14,066 bases of DNA. Origin: JAZKFP01 sp040386355. GTDB taxonomy: Bacteria > Pseudomonadota > Gammaproteobacteria > Pseudomonadales > UBA6940. Positions 5,867 to 14,066 of the stretch are shown one piece after another; the stretch's first letter is position 1; every line of letters begins with the position of its first letter. Under the pieces are notes generated by a model. The model was not told the DNA's origin and did no database searches. It saw only the letters and a program-made list of their open reading frames with translations. The DNA is taken from positions 1 through 14,066 of the forward strand of contig JAZKFP010000165.1 of NCBI GenBank assembly GCA_040386355.1. The letters run 5' to 3'. A program made the translations under genes and the position numbers.

Positions 5867-8800
5867 GTGGATCAAAACGAATTAACCCATCCGCGGCATA
5901 TCTTTGCTTCAATGCTTAAGCAGCGGATGAATGCTTTTGCACATGCACAAGCATGGCAATCTAAAAGCAAACTCTGGTTGTTCAATGAATTAATCAAAGA
6001 ATCCGAACAGTGGCAAAAAGAGTGGGCAGCGCTTGGTGTTCAATTTGATGCCAATTCTAACTCTCACAATTCATCTGACTTTAAAAATTTCGTAGCACCG
6101 CTTGCAGTGTTTTTACCATTGGGTCATGAAAGTGGTCCTTTAGTACTTTTAACGGCAGTACTGTCCGGCATTCCTTACGCACCGATTGATCCAACCATTC
6201 CAGCTGCACGTTTATCAGCGATGTTGCAGCAATTAAAACCACAAGGTATTTGGATTGCGGATCATTTAAATGAATGGATGATTCAGTGTTCGCAAAATGC
6301 TGATCATCCGTTATTTAGTTGGCAACAACACGCTGTTGAAAAAGCTAAATTGGTATTTTGGAAACCTTTAAACCAAACATCTGCGTTGAATAAAGACTCA
6401 AGTATTCCAACTTATATCATTCATACCAGTGGTTCGACTGGAACTCCAAAAGGAGTTGCGGTAGGCGCTCAAGTTTTGCATCGTTTGTTAGATTGGCACG
6501 GTGAACAACCACGTCTGAAAAAACCTGCTCGGACATTAGGTTTTACTCTGTTTAGTTTTGATGTCCATTTTCAAGAAGTGTTTGCTACTTGGTGGACAGG
6601 CGGAACTTTAATTTCAATGCCGGAAGAATTGCGTCGTCAGCCTGATCAGATGTTGACGTTTATGGAAGAGCATCGTGTAGAGCGATTGTATTTACCCTTT
6701 GCTGCGTTAAATCAATTAGCGCGGGTTTTTAAACCAACGATTCGTTCATATCTAATTGACGTTATCACTGCCGGCGAGGCATTAATAGTAAGTGATGCAT
6801 TACGTCAGTGGTTTAAAACTACCAGTGCTCGTTTGCATAATCATTATGGTCCTTCGGAAACCCATGTAATTACTGCGCTTACTTTGAATGAAAATCCAGA
6901 GCAATGGGAAGCCGTACCATCGATTGGTACAGCATTGCCTCACGTAATTTGGACCTTAATAGACGCGCCGCCGGAAGCGAATAATTTTACCGATACCGAG
7001 TTTTGGCAAAAAGCTCATACATCAGCCATGACGCAACAAGAAGGCGAACTCTGGGTTGCTGGCGAATGTTTGGCCGATGACTATTGGCAAAATTCCCTGT
7101 TAACCGGTGAGCGTTTTCCATCAGTGGATTTGGGTCAAGGTGTACAACGTTGGTATCGCACTGGCGATTGGGTGAAAAACGAAAATAGTGAATTGCGCTT
7201 TGCAGGTCGTAAAGATCAGCAGATTAAAATTCGTGGTCATCGAGTAGAAACTGCAGAAATCGAAAGTGTGATTTTAAATTCACCACTTGTTGCAGCTGCT
7301 GTAGTCACCGCGCACGGCCAACCCACCGAATTAATTGCGCATTGGATTCCTAAATTTGTCGAATCTGAGCGTGAACAGTATTGGCAAGCACTTGCACAAG
7401 GTTGGCAATCGGTTTGGACATCAACCTATCAAGGTCAACGTGAATCCGCGGAACAATCAGAGCCATGCTGGATTCCCTGGTTCTTAGCCAATCCATCAGA
7501 ACAGACAATTCGTGGCCATTTTCGCGGATGGATTTCAAGTGAAACGCATCGAGCAATTCCTGAAAATGACATGATTGCTTGGTTAATTGGAACCTTGGAA
7601 AATTTTCAATTGCAGAAAACGACGTCACTTGGACGTGTTGTTGAATTGGGGGCGGGAAACGGTTTAATTGGTTTGCAGTTATTGCCACTGGCTTCGCATT
7701 ATCTGGCAACCGATGTCGCAGATTCTGCTTTGCAAGAAATGACAATCTTTGAGCAGCAGACACGTCAACAAAATCCTGATCTGACATTTGGAGCGCTTAA
7801 GGTTCGAACAGGCGCAGCACTAGAAATTTTACAATCCTTGCCAAGCGCGTCGATTGATACGGTTGTTTTAAATTCGGTAACGCAGCATTTTCCGGATGCG
7901 CACTATTTTAATCGAGTGCTCCAAGAAGCCGCGCGTTGCTTAACGCCAAACGGACGCTGTTTATTTGGTGATATTACGCAATCAACATTGCGATTAGCTT
8001 TTTTTGCCGGTCTTACGTGTATCAGTGCGGATATTAATCAAGACGCTGCACAACTTGCACAAACCGCATTACGTCAGTGGATGACCGACAGCGTATTTTC
8101 CTGCAGTCCTGCGTATTTATTTCATGCTGTTAAACAGGATTTAAGTTGGTCGCATGTTGAAGTGCGTCGGAAGCGCGGCAAATATTTGAATGAATTAGTT
8201 CGACATCGATTTGATGCGGTATTAATTCGACAATCTAACGCGCATGTCGTAGATGACTTGCCCGTGATTTTGCATTCGGTGCAAGACAGTCAGAATTTTA
8301 TAAACAATTCTCAAGCGTACGATTTAGCGCAATCAAACATTCATATTTTTCCGGTTGAAGAAAAACGTTTATTAACCGATTTTAATGCACTGACACTCTG
8401 CATGACTGAACGTGCGCCGCATTCGACAGTGGCCTCTGAAATGATTGATTGGCGTCGCAATCGGTTAAGCTCGGTTCAATCTTTGGCAACGATTTCATGT
8501 TCAGGTTGGCGAATAGATTATATTCCCGCTGAATCCGAACCACGTACATGGTTAGTAATTAGCCCTGAATATGAGTCTCCTGCACATGTGTGGCGTGCGT
8601 TTGGCGAATGGTTTATTGAACACAGTGGAGAAGGCGAAACCAGCCATCCAGAACGTCAATGGATTGCAACTACACAACATGCCAAAGTAGTGCATCACAT
8701 TGAACAGCATTTACCCGAATACCAAAGACCGGCACGTTGGATGGCAGTGAATCAATTATTAATGACAGCAACGGGCAAATATCAACGTCGATTGTTGCCA

Positions 8801-9190
8801 CTACCAACACGTCAGCGTCCAGCATTAGCGCATCCCTTAATACCGGCATCGTGTGGAATGGAACAAAACATTGTCAATGTTTGGCAGCAGTTATTGCAGT
8901 TGGATGCAGTAGGTGTGACCGATCCCTTTTTTGATGTTGGCGGACATTCCTTGCTAGCCGTTGATTTGGCATTAGCCTTAAGTGAGTCGCTTAAACAAAA
9001 CATCGCAGTGGTGCACATTTTTCAGCATCCAACAATTCGTGCTTTTGCTGCTTCACTTCAAGCTAACACAACGATTTTAACCGCTGAGGTTTTAACTGGA
9101 ACGGATTCTCCACCTGAACATTTCCTTTCCGAAAATCAAGGCAATAAACAACGCAATGCATTCTCTCGGTTCCGTAAAGGCAACAGGTAG
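5867..9190 (+). CDS. NRPS starter module A-MT-PCP, proline-type adenylation domain with inserted methyltransferase
   Basis: The protein has 1107 residues and no condensation domain, so it should start a chain. The adenylation domain spans about 20-495: A3 at 183-196 (HTSGSTGTPKG), A4 FDVHFQE at 231-237, A5 NHYGPSE at 325-331, A7 WYRTGDW, and A8 FAGRKDQQIKIRGHR. After A8 a SAM methyltransferase is inserted (about 498-790): FRGWISSETHRAIPE from 552, SAM loop ELGAGNG 593-599, D616, VVLNSVTQHFPD, and KRGKYLNELVRHRFD from about 769. The A domain then resumes (A9 at ~949, A10 TGKYQRR with K971). A PCP follows (~995-1068) with its phosphopantetheine Ser S1028 in DVGGHSLLA, then a basic tail. Pocket residues read by eye are D232, V233, Q236, Y275, I300, A302, H326, V334, I335 and K971, close to the known proline code DVQLIAHVVK. 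MT placement and sequence fit NRPS N-methyltransferases. Inferred role: load and N-methylate proline or pipecolate. GTG start; the next gene is 6 bp away. Confidence 0.88.
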   Translation: MDQNELTHPRHIFASMLKQRMNAFAHAQAWQSKSKLWLFNELIKESEQWQKEWAALGVQFDANSNSHNSSDFKNFVAPLAVFLPLGHESGPLVLLTAVLSGIPYAPIDPTIPAARLSAMLQQLKPQGIWIADHLNEWMIQCSQNADHPLFSWQQHAVEKAKLVFWKPLNQTSALNKDSSIPTYIIHTSGSTGTPKGVAVGAQVLHRLLDWHGEQPRLKKPARTLGFTLFSFDVHFQEVFATWWTGGTLISMPEELRRQPDQMLTFMEEHRVERLYLPFAALNQLARVFKPTIRSYLIDVITAGEALIVSDALRQWFKTTSARLHNHYGPSETHVITALTLNENPEQWEAVPSIGTALPHVIWTLIDAPPEANNFTDTEFWQKAHTSAMTQQEGELWVAGECLADDYWQNSLLTGERFPSVDLGQGVQRWYRTGDWVKNENSELRFAGRKDQQIKIRGHRVETAEIESVILNSPLVAAAVVTAHGQPTELIAHWIPKFVESEREQYWQALAQGWQSVWTSTYQGQRESAEQSEPCWIPWFLANPSEQTIRGHFRGWISSETHRAIPENDMIAWLIGTLENFQLQKTTSLGRVVELGAGNGLIGLQLLPLASHYLATDVADSALQEMTIFEQQTRQQNPDLTFGALKVRTGAALEILQSLPSASIDTVVLNSVTQHFPDAHYFNRVLQEAARCLTPNGRCLFGDITQSTLRLAFFAGLTCISADINQDAAQLAQTALRQWMTDSVFSCSPAYLFHAVKQDLSWSHVEVRRKRGKYLNELVRHRFDAVLIRQSNAHVVDDLPVILHSVQDSQNFINNSQAYDLAQSNIHIFPVEEKRLLTDFNALTLCMTERAPHSTVASEMIDWRRNRLSSVQSLATISCSGWRIDYIPAESEPRTWLVISPEYESPAHVWRAFGEWFIEHSGEGETSHPERQWIATTQHAKVVHHIEQHLPEYQRPARWMAVNQLLMTATGKYQRRLLPLPTRQRPALAHPLIPASCGMEQNIVNVWQQLLQLDAVGVTDPFFDVGGHSLLAVDLALALSESLKQNIAVVHIFQHPTIRAFAASLQANTTILTAEVLTGTDSPPEHFLSENQGNKQRNAFSRFRKGNR

Positions 9191-9196
9191 TAAATT

Positions 9197-12100
9197 ATGA
9201 GTTCAAGGAAAAAGAAACCCGTCGAGCCTGCAAAAATGGGTGCAAACGATAAAAAAATGGAAAAATTGCGGCCAGAGCCGGCTATGCCGCAAGAGCCAGA
9301 AACCGAATCTATTGATAATGACGGAGCACCAGCGGTTGCCATAATTGGTATGGCAGGTCGTTTTCCTGGAGCACCTTCTGTTGATGCATTGTGGGCGTTG
9401 TTGAAAGAGGGTAAAGAAGCAATTACCCGTTTTTCCGACAAAGAATTGGAAACAGCCGGAGTTGATCCAGAAGTTTTTAAACAATCGGGATATGTTCCAG
9501 TTCGTGGATTAATTGATGAACCTGAAGCATTTGATGCCGCATTTTTTGGAATTGGTCCACACGAAGCATTGTTAATGGATCCGCAACAACGTTTATTTCT
9601 TGAAACTTGTTGGCATGGTTTAGAGCATTCCGGTTACGCCCCCAATACGATGAAACATGTCGTTGGTGTTTGGGGCGGTATGAGTACCGGCATGACTAAC
9701 AACACCTATTTGCTTTCAAATTTACATGCAACACCCGATGCGCTTTCACCCGAGCAAGTGCTAACTGCCATGCTTGGAAATGAAAATGATTATTTAACGA
9801 CGCGTGTTTCTTACAAATTAAATCTACGCGGCCCAAGCGTGAACGTACAAACCGCGTGCTCAACTTCGTTGGTTGCAGTGGTGCATGCAGCACAAAGTTT
9901 ATTGACCTACGGTTGTGATGTTGCGCTCGCTGGTGGCGTATCGGTTTCTTACCCGCAAGCTGAAGGTTATATGTACCAAGAAGGCGGGATTGGTTCTCCC
10001 GATGGTCATTGCCGACCTTTTGATTCCGAAGCACAAGGTACCGTTTTTAGTAACGGTGTCGGCGTTGTTGTTTTAAAACGATTGGAAGATGCGGAAGCAG
10101 ACGGCGATACGATTTACGGCGTGATTCGCGGTTTTGGAATGAACAACGACGGTTCGGATAAAGTTAGCTTTGCTGCTCCAAGCGTTTCCGGTCAAGCGCA
10201 AGCAGTGCGTATGGCGTGGGAAATGGCGGGCATCGATCCAAGCACATTAAGTTATGTTGAAACGCACGGTACTGCGACGCCTCTCGGTGATCCGATTGAA
10301 GTTGCTGCATTAACCAAAGCCATGGTTTCGCGCGCGCGCAACGATATTAAAGTTGAACCGTGCGCCTTAGGTTCCGTGAAATCGAATTTTGGTCATTTAG
10401 ATAGTGCAGCTGGTGTCACTGCATTAATTAAAGCGACCTTGTGTTTGTACCATCGAACGCTTGTTCCAACGTTGCATTTCAAAAAACCAAATCCAAATAT
10501 CAATTTTGATCACGGTCGTTTTTACGTCAATACCGAAACCAAACATTGGAATGTTGAAGGTCATCCACGCCGCGCCGCGGTGAGCGGTTTTGGTATCGGT
10601 GGTACCAACGCGCATTTGGTTTTAGAAGAATGGATGGATCGACGTTCATCGTTGTATCCAGTGGAAGAATCCAAGCCGCAATTACTTACCTTGTCGGCAC
10701 AATCGGCAACAAGCTTGCAACGTACGCAAGATCATTGGAAAAATTGGTTATCCGAAGAAGGTAAACCACGATTTTTAGATGCGATCGATACGTTAAATCG
10801 TGGACGTGCTGTGTTTGAACATCGTGTCGCCTGCGTTGGAAAATCGTGGGCTGATATTCTTCATGTACTTAACGAATCTAAATTAATTGTTCGTGGCCAA
10901 GCACAAGCGGTGACTAGTCCCGTATTTTTATTTGCTGGTGGTGGCGCGCAATATGTGCGGATGGGATTAGAGGTCATTCAACAATTACCTACAATTCGCC
11001 ACCGAGTTGAACAAGAATGCGCATGGTTAAAAAACCAGTACGGAATCGATTTACAAGCGCATTGGTTTGCAATGCCAGGTTCCGCAGCGGCCAATGCATT
11101 TGCTAAACCGTCGATTCAATTACCCTCATTATTTTTATTGGAATACGCACTGGCTGAGCAATTAATGGAGTGGGGCATTCAACCCGCTGCATTACTAGGA
11201 CACAGCATGGGCGAAAACGTTGCCGCTACCGTTGCCGGTGTATTTGATCTTCGCAGCGCGTTAGGTTTAGTGGTTTTACGTGGTCAATTATTTGAACGTA
11301 TTACCGCAGACGCCGCGATGTTGAGCGTGCCTATTTCTGCGGAAGAATTGAAACCAAAACTAGGAAATTTAGATTTAGCAACGGTGAACGGACCACAACA
11401 ATGTACGGTTGCAGGAATTCGCCAAGATCTAGAATTTTTCCGGCAGCAATTAGATCAAGAAGGTATTGACGCGCAATGGGTACCGATTGCAGTCGCAGCC
11501 CATTCACGTTTGCTGGAACCGGTATTACCAGATTTTCTGACGTACTTGAAAAAACAAAAATTAAACCCACCGAAATTTCCGGTGCTATCGAATGTGACGG
11601 GTGAATTTTTAAAACCTGAAGAAGCGCAAGATCCAGACTATTGGGTTCGGCAATTACGTTATACCGTTCAATTCGATAGTAATTTACAACAGGCTGGCGC
11701 GTTAAAAAATCCGTTATTTATTGAAGTCGGTCCCGGTAAATTATTAACGTCGTTAGTGAAATTAAATCTGCCGCATTTAGCGGATCATGTAACGCATTTA
11801 TTACCGCATGCGAAAGAACAAGAAAATTCGGTATTAACATTATTGCGTGGTGTTGGCCAACTCTGGTGTTGGGGAGTTCCAGTTGACCGGCAAGCAATTT
11901 TTGATGCGCAAGATTCAACACATGATTCTGTTAAAAACAGTCATGATCATTCCAAAAATTCGCATGCAAAAAATAATGCGCATCAATTAACGCATCACCG
12001 TCGAGTTGCATTACCGCTGTACGCGTTTGAACCTACACGATTTTATTTCACACCACCAAAATCAAATCGCAGTGTATGTGAAGTTATTACTTCGTTTGCG

Positions 12101-14066
12101 CCAACATTATCCGCTTCAGCAATATCTGCTCCAACATTGGCGCCGGTTCAAACATTAGGATTACCAACATTAACTAAGCCAGTTGACGTTCTTCAAGCGT
12201 CCGTACCACAACAGGATTCAAAATACGCATCGCGTTTGGAATGGGTAGAAGAAACCCTAGGTGCATTATTAGCCGATTTTTCTGGTAGTACATGGGATGT
12301 CGCAGATAATGAAAAATTGTTTTCCGACCTTGGATACGACTCGTTATTTTTAACGCAACTTAGTTTAAAACTAAAAAAGAAATTCACTGTAAAAGTACGT
12401 TTCCGTCAGCTGCAAGAAGAGCTTGCAACGGTGAAAGATTTATCGGCGTGGATTGATCAGGAATTACCAGCGGAATCTTTTGCGTCCGATTGGCAAACGT
12501 CATCTACTCCTACTAATTCAATCCCTAGCGGTGGCACCGCTATGGTAATGCCAAATTTCAACCCGTCTGCAGATCCTTGGCAAGCATTAGTGGATACGCA
12601 ATGGCACGCCGTACAAGTGCTTGCACAAATGACGGGTCGTTATTTACCAGCCATGGGTAGCGGTAACTCATCGTCGAATAATTCGCCAGAAATTCCAGAA
12701 GATTGGTGGCCTAATCCGGTTGCGTTGGAGTTAGCAAAAAAATTACAACAAGAACCATCGGAAGATGTTTCTACCAAGCAACGCATGGGACCGTTTAAAG
12801 CGTTGCAACGTGAATTAACCTCTGATCTAAGTCCAGAACAAAATGCGTATTTAGATGATTTTATGGCGCGATATATTGCGCGTACGTCAGAATCAAAACG
12901 CATCGCACAAAAAAATCGTATTTATTACGCTGACCCACGAACGGTTGCTGGATTTAAAGCACGTTGGAAAGAAATTGTGTATTCGGTTGCGTCTATAAAA
13001 TCGCAAGGTGCGGATTTATGGGACGTTGATGGCAATCAATACGTTGATGTTGTCGGTGGATTTGGAGCGGCGTATTTCGGTCAAAACCCTGTGTTTTTAG
13101 GTAAAGCAATTGCTGAACAATTAAATACCAACAACGATTACGGTCCTGCTAACGAAGAAGTTGGCGAAGCCGCGCGTTTGCTGTGCGAAATGACGCAAAT
13201 GGATCGCGCGAGTTTTTGTAATACCGGTTCTGAAGCGGTATTAGCAACCATGCGAATTGCGCGTACCGTTACCGGTAATACCTTAATTGCAAAATTCGGT
13301 GGTGCGTATCACGGTATTTTTGACGAAGTACTCGGTAAAACCCGTCGTTACGGCGACATTACGGCAAATATTACGGTTGCGCCTGGAATTCCTGCGAGTG
13401 CACAACAACATATTGTGGTGTTGGAATACAACAATCCAAAATCATTAGAAATTATTCGCGCATTAGGTGAAGAACTTGCCGGAATTATTATTGAACCGGT
13501 GCAATCGCGCACGCCGGAATTACAGCCGATTGCTTTCGTACAACAAGTCCGTGAGCTTGCTCGTGAATTAGATATCCCGTTTATTTTCGATGAAATTATT
13601 ACCGGTTTTCGTTTGCATCCACGCGGCGCGCAACATTGGTTTAACGTCGACGCAGATATTTGCGCCTACGGTAAAGTTATTGGTGGTGGTTTTCCGGTTG
13701 GTGCAGTTGCTGGTAAACGTCGTTTCCTTGATGCACTCGATGGCGGTTTTTGGCAATTCGGTGATACGTCATTTCCAGAAGTTGGCGTTACCTATTTTGC
13801 TGGTACTTTTGTACGTCATCCATTATCGATTGCCGCAGTTCGTGCGGTATTAACGTACTTAAAACAAGAAGGTCCTGAATTACAGGCGCGCGTAAACCGT
13901 GCAGCATCGGTATTTTGCGAACGTATTAATTTAGCGTTTCAAGAACGTCGTATTCCAATTTATATGGTGTATGTCGGCTCGGTAATTTTAACGCGCTTTT
14001 ATGGACACCCAGATTTTGAAGGATTGTTTTTCCATCATCTGCGTTATTTCGGCGTTCATATGTATG
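9197..14066 (+). CDS. PKS module KS-AT-ACP-aminotransferase, beta-amination type (3' end outside window)
   Basis: The frame is open without a stop from ATG 9197 to the window end: 1623 visible residues. After a charged ~47-residue N-terminal tail comes a ketosynthase (AVAIIGMAGRFPG) with the full Cys-His-His triad: C221 in TACSTSLV, H357 in ETHGTATPLGD, H400 in KSNFGHLDS. The acyltransferase follows, with FAGGGAQY, GHSMGE (S670) and VAAHS (H769); this fits a malonyl-type AT, though specificity is inferred. After an unusual His/Asn-rich linker (906-934) is an ACP with S1049 in LGYDSL. The region GPFKALQRELTSDLSPEQ leads into a class-III PLP aminotransferase: NTGSEAVLATMRIARTVTG from 1342, D1465 in DEIITGFR, and PLP-lysine K1493 in GKVIGGGFPVG. 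The order KS-AT-ACP-AMT matches mycosubtilin/iturin synthetases, where a beta-keto thioester is transaminated to a beta-amine. No KR or DH is seen, consistent with that. AGG overlapping the upstream stop suggests translational coupling. A condensation domain may follow beyond the window. Confidence 0.92.
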   Translation, partial: MSSRKKKPVEPAKMGANDKKMEKLRPEPAMPQEPETESIDNDGAPAVAIIGMAGRFPGAPSVDALWALLKEGKEAITRFSDKELETAGVDPEVFKQSGYVPVRGLIDEPEAFDAAFFGIGPHEALLMDPQQRLFLETCWHGLEHSGYAPNTMKHVVGVWGGMSTGMTNNTYLLSNLHATPDALSPEQVLTAMLGNENDYLTTRVSYKLNLRGPSVNVQTACSTSLVAVVHAAQSLLTYGCDVALAGGVSVSYPQAEGYMYQEGGIGSPDGHCRPFDSEAQGTVFSNGVGVVVLKRLEDAEADGDTIYGVIRGFGMNNDGSDKVSFAAPSVSGQAQAVRMAWEMAGIDPSTLSYVETHGTATPLGDPIEVAALTKAMVSRARNDIKVEPCALGSVKSNFGHLDSAAGVTALIKATLCLYHRTLVPTLHFKKPNPNINFDHGRFYVNTETKHWNVEGHPRRAAVSGFGIGGTNAHLVLEEWMDRRSSLYPVEESKPQLLTLSAQSATSLQRTQDHWKNWLSEEGKPRFLDAIDTLNRGRAVFEHRVACVGKSWADILHVLNESKLIVRGQAQAVTSPVFLFAGGGAQYVRMGLEVIQQLPTIRHRVEQECAWLKNQYGIDLQAHWFAMPGSAAANAFAKPSIQLPSLFLLEYALAEQLMEWGIQPAALLGHSMGENVAATVAGVFDLRSALGLVVLRGQLFERITADAAMLSVPISAEELKPKLGNLDLATVNGPQQCTVAGIRQDLEFFRQQLDQEGIDAQWVPIAVAAHSRLLEPVLPDFLTYLKKQKLNPPKFPVLSNVTGEFLKPEEAQDPDYWVRQLRYTVQFDSNLQQAGALKNPLFIEVGPGKLLTSLVKLNLPHLADHVTHLLPHAKEQENSVLTLLRGVGQLWCWGVPVDRQAIFDAQDSTHDSVKNSHDHSKNSHAKNNAHQLTHHRRVALPLYAFEPTRFYFTPPKSNRSVCEVITSFAPTLSASAISAPTLAPVQTLGLPTLTKPVDVLQASVPQQDSKYASRLEWVEETLGALLADFSGSTWDVADNEKLFSDLGYDSLFLTQLSLKLKKKFTVKVRFRQLQEELATVKDLSAWIDQELPAESFASDWQTSSTPTNSIPSGGTAMVMPNFNPSADPWQALVDTQWHAVQVLAQMTGRYLPAMGSGNSSSNNSPEIPEDWWPNPVALELAKKLQQEPSEDVSTKQRMGPFKALQRELTSDLSPEQNAYLDDFMARYIARTSESKRIAQKNRIYYADPRTVAGFKARWKEIVYSVASIKSQGADLWDVDGNQYVDVVGGFGAAYFGQNPVFLGKAIAEQLNTNNDYGPANEEVGEAARLLCEMTQMDRASFCNTGSEAVLATMRIARTVTGNTLIAKFGGAYHGIFDEVLGKTRRYGDITANITVAPGIPASAQQHIVVLEYNNPKSLEIIRALGEELAGIIIEPVQSRTPELQPIAFVQQVRELARELDIPFIFDEIITGFRLHPRGAQHWFNVDADICAYGKVIGGGFPVGAVAGKRRFLDALDGGFWQFGDTSFPEVGVTYFAGTFVRHPLSIAAVRAVLTYLKQEGPELQARVNRAASVFCERINLAFQERRIPIYMVYVGSVILTRFYGHPDFEGLFFHHLRYFGVHMY

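Noticed and set aside
7350..7787. Minus-strand ORF of 145 codons inside the NRPS gene
   Set aside because: Antisense to the methyltransferase domain, whose motifs are clear on the + strand; no recognisable protein features.
1..14066. CRISPR array, tRNA or rRNA gene, insertion sequence
   Set aside because: I saw no regularly spaced direct repeats, no tRNA cloverleaf, no rRNA-like sequence and no transposase reading frame.

Overview
The window comes from an AT-rich gammaproteobacterium. The evidence is the gene order fimV-truA-trpF, which is standard housekeeping synteny in Pseudomonas- and Legionella-like bacteria, plus a FimV-type protein with the characteristic C-terminal domain. The AT-rich composition and secondary-metabolite genes would suit a Legionellales-like organism, but I cannot fix the genus from sequence alone. 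Every gene I can support is on the + strand.

Positions 1-3774 are a housekeeping block: the C-terminal part of fimV (its start lies before the window) with a clear intrinsic terminator, then truA (tRNA pseudouridine synthase) and trpF (phosphoribosylanthranilate isomerase). A palindromic element of about 123 bp lies between fimV and truA and ends at the truA start codon. The 348-bp truA-trpF gap holds a second, unrelated MITE-like element with imperfect terminal inverted repeats containing a GCGAAT..ATTCGC core. After trpF comes a polytopic membrane protein resembling GT-C / family-39 glycosyltransferases (3896-5587), not the usual trp or acc neighbours.

Positions 5588-5866 form a 279-bp regulatory or repeat region. 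It holds an AT-rich hairpin, a perfect 10-bp inverted repeat that includes a TTGACA hexamer, and a second copy of the palindromic element seen before truA. The two copies differ at paired positions in ways that preserve the stems.

From 5867 to the window end lies the start of a hybrid NRPS-PKS assembly line, two genes 6 bp apart. The first is a condensation-less starter module, A-MT-PCP, with a methyltransferase inserted into the adenylation domain. Its binding-pocket residues, read by eye, give D-V-Q-Y-I-A-H-V-I-K, very close to the proline code. The second (open at the window end) reads KS-AT-ACP-aminotransferase, the mycosubtilin/iturin-type arrangement that turns a beta-ketoacyl thioester into a beta-amino acyl thioester. 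Read together, they predict loading and N-methylation of a cyclic secondary amino acid (proline or pipecolate), one malonyl extension, and beta-transamination, giving a vicinal-diamine beta-amino acid unit. I do not recognise the cluster or its product; downstream genes are outside the window.
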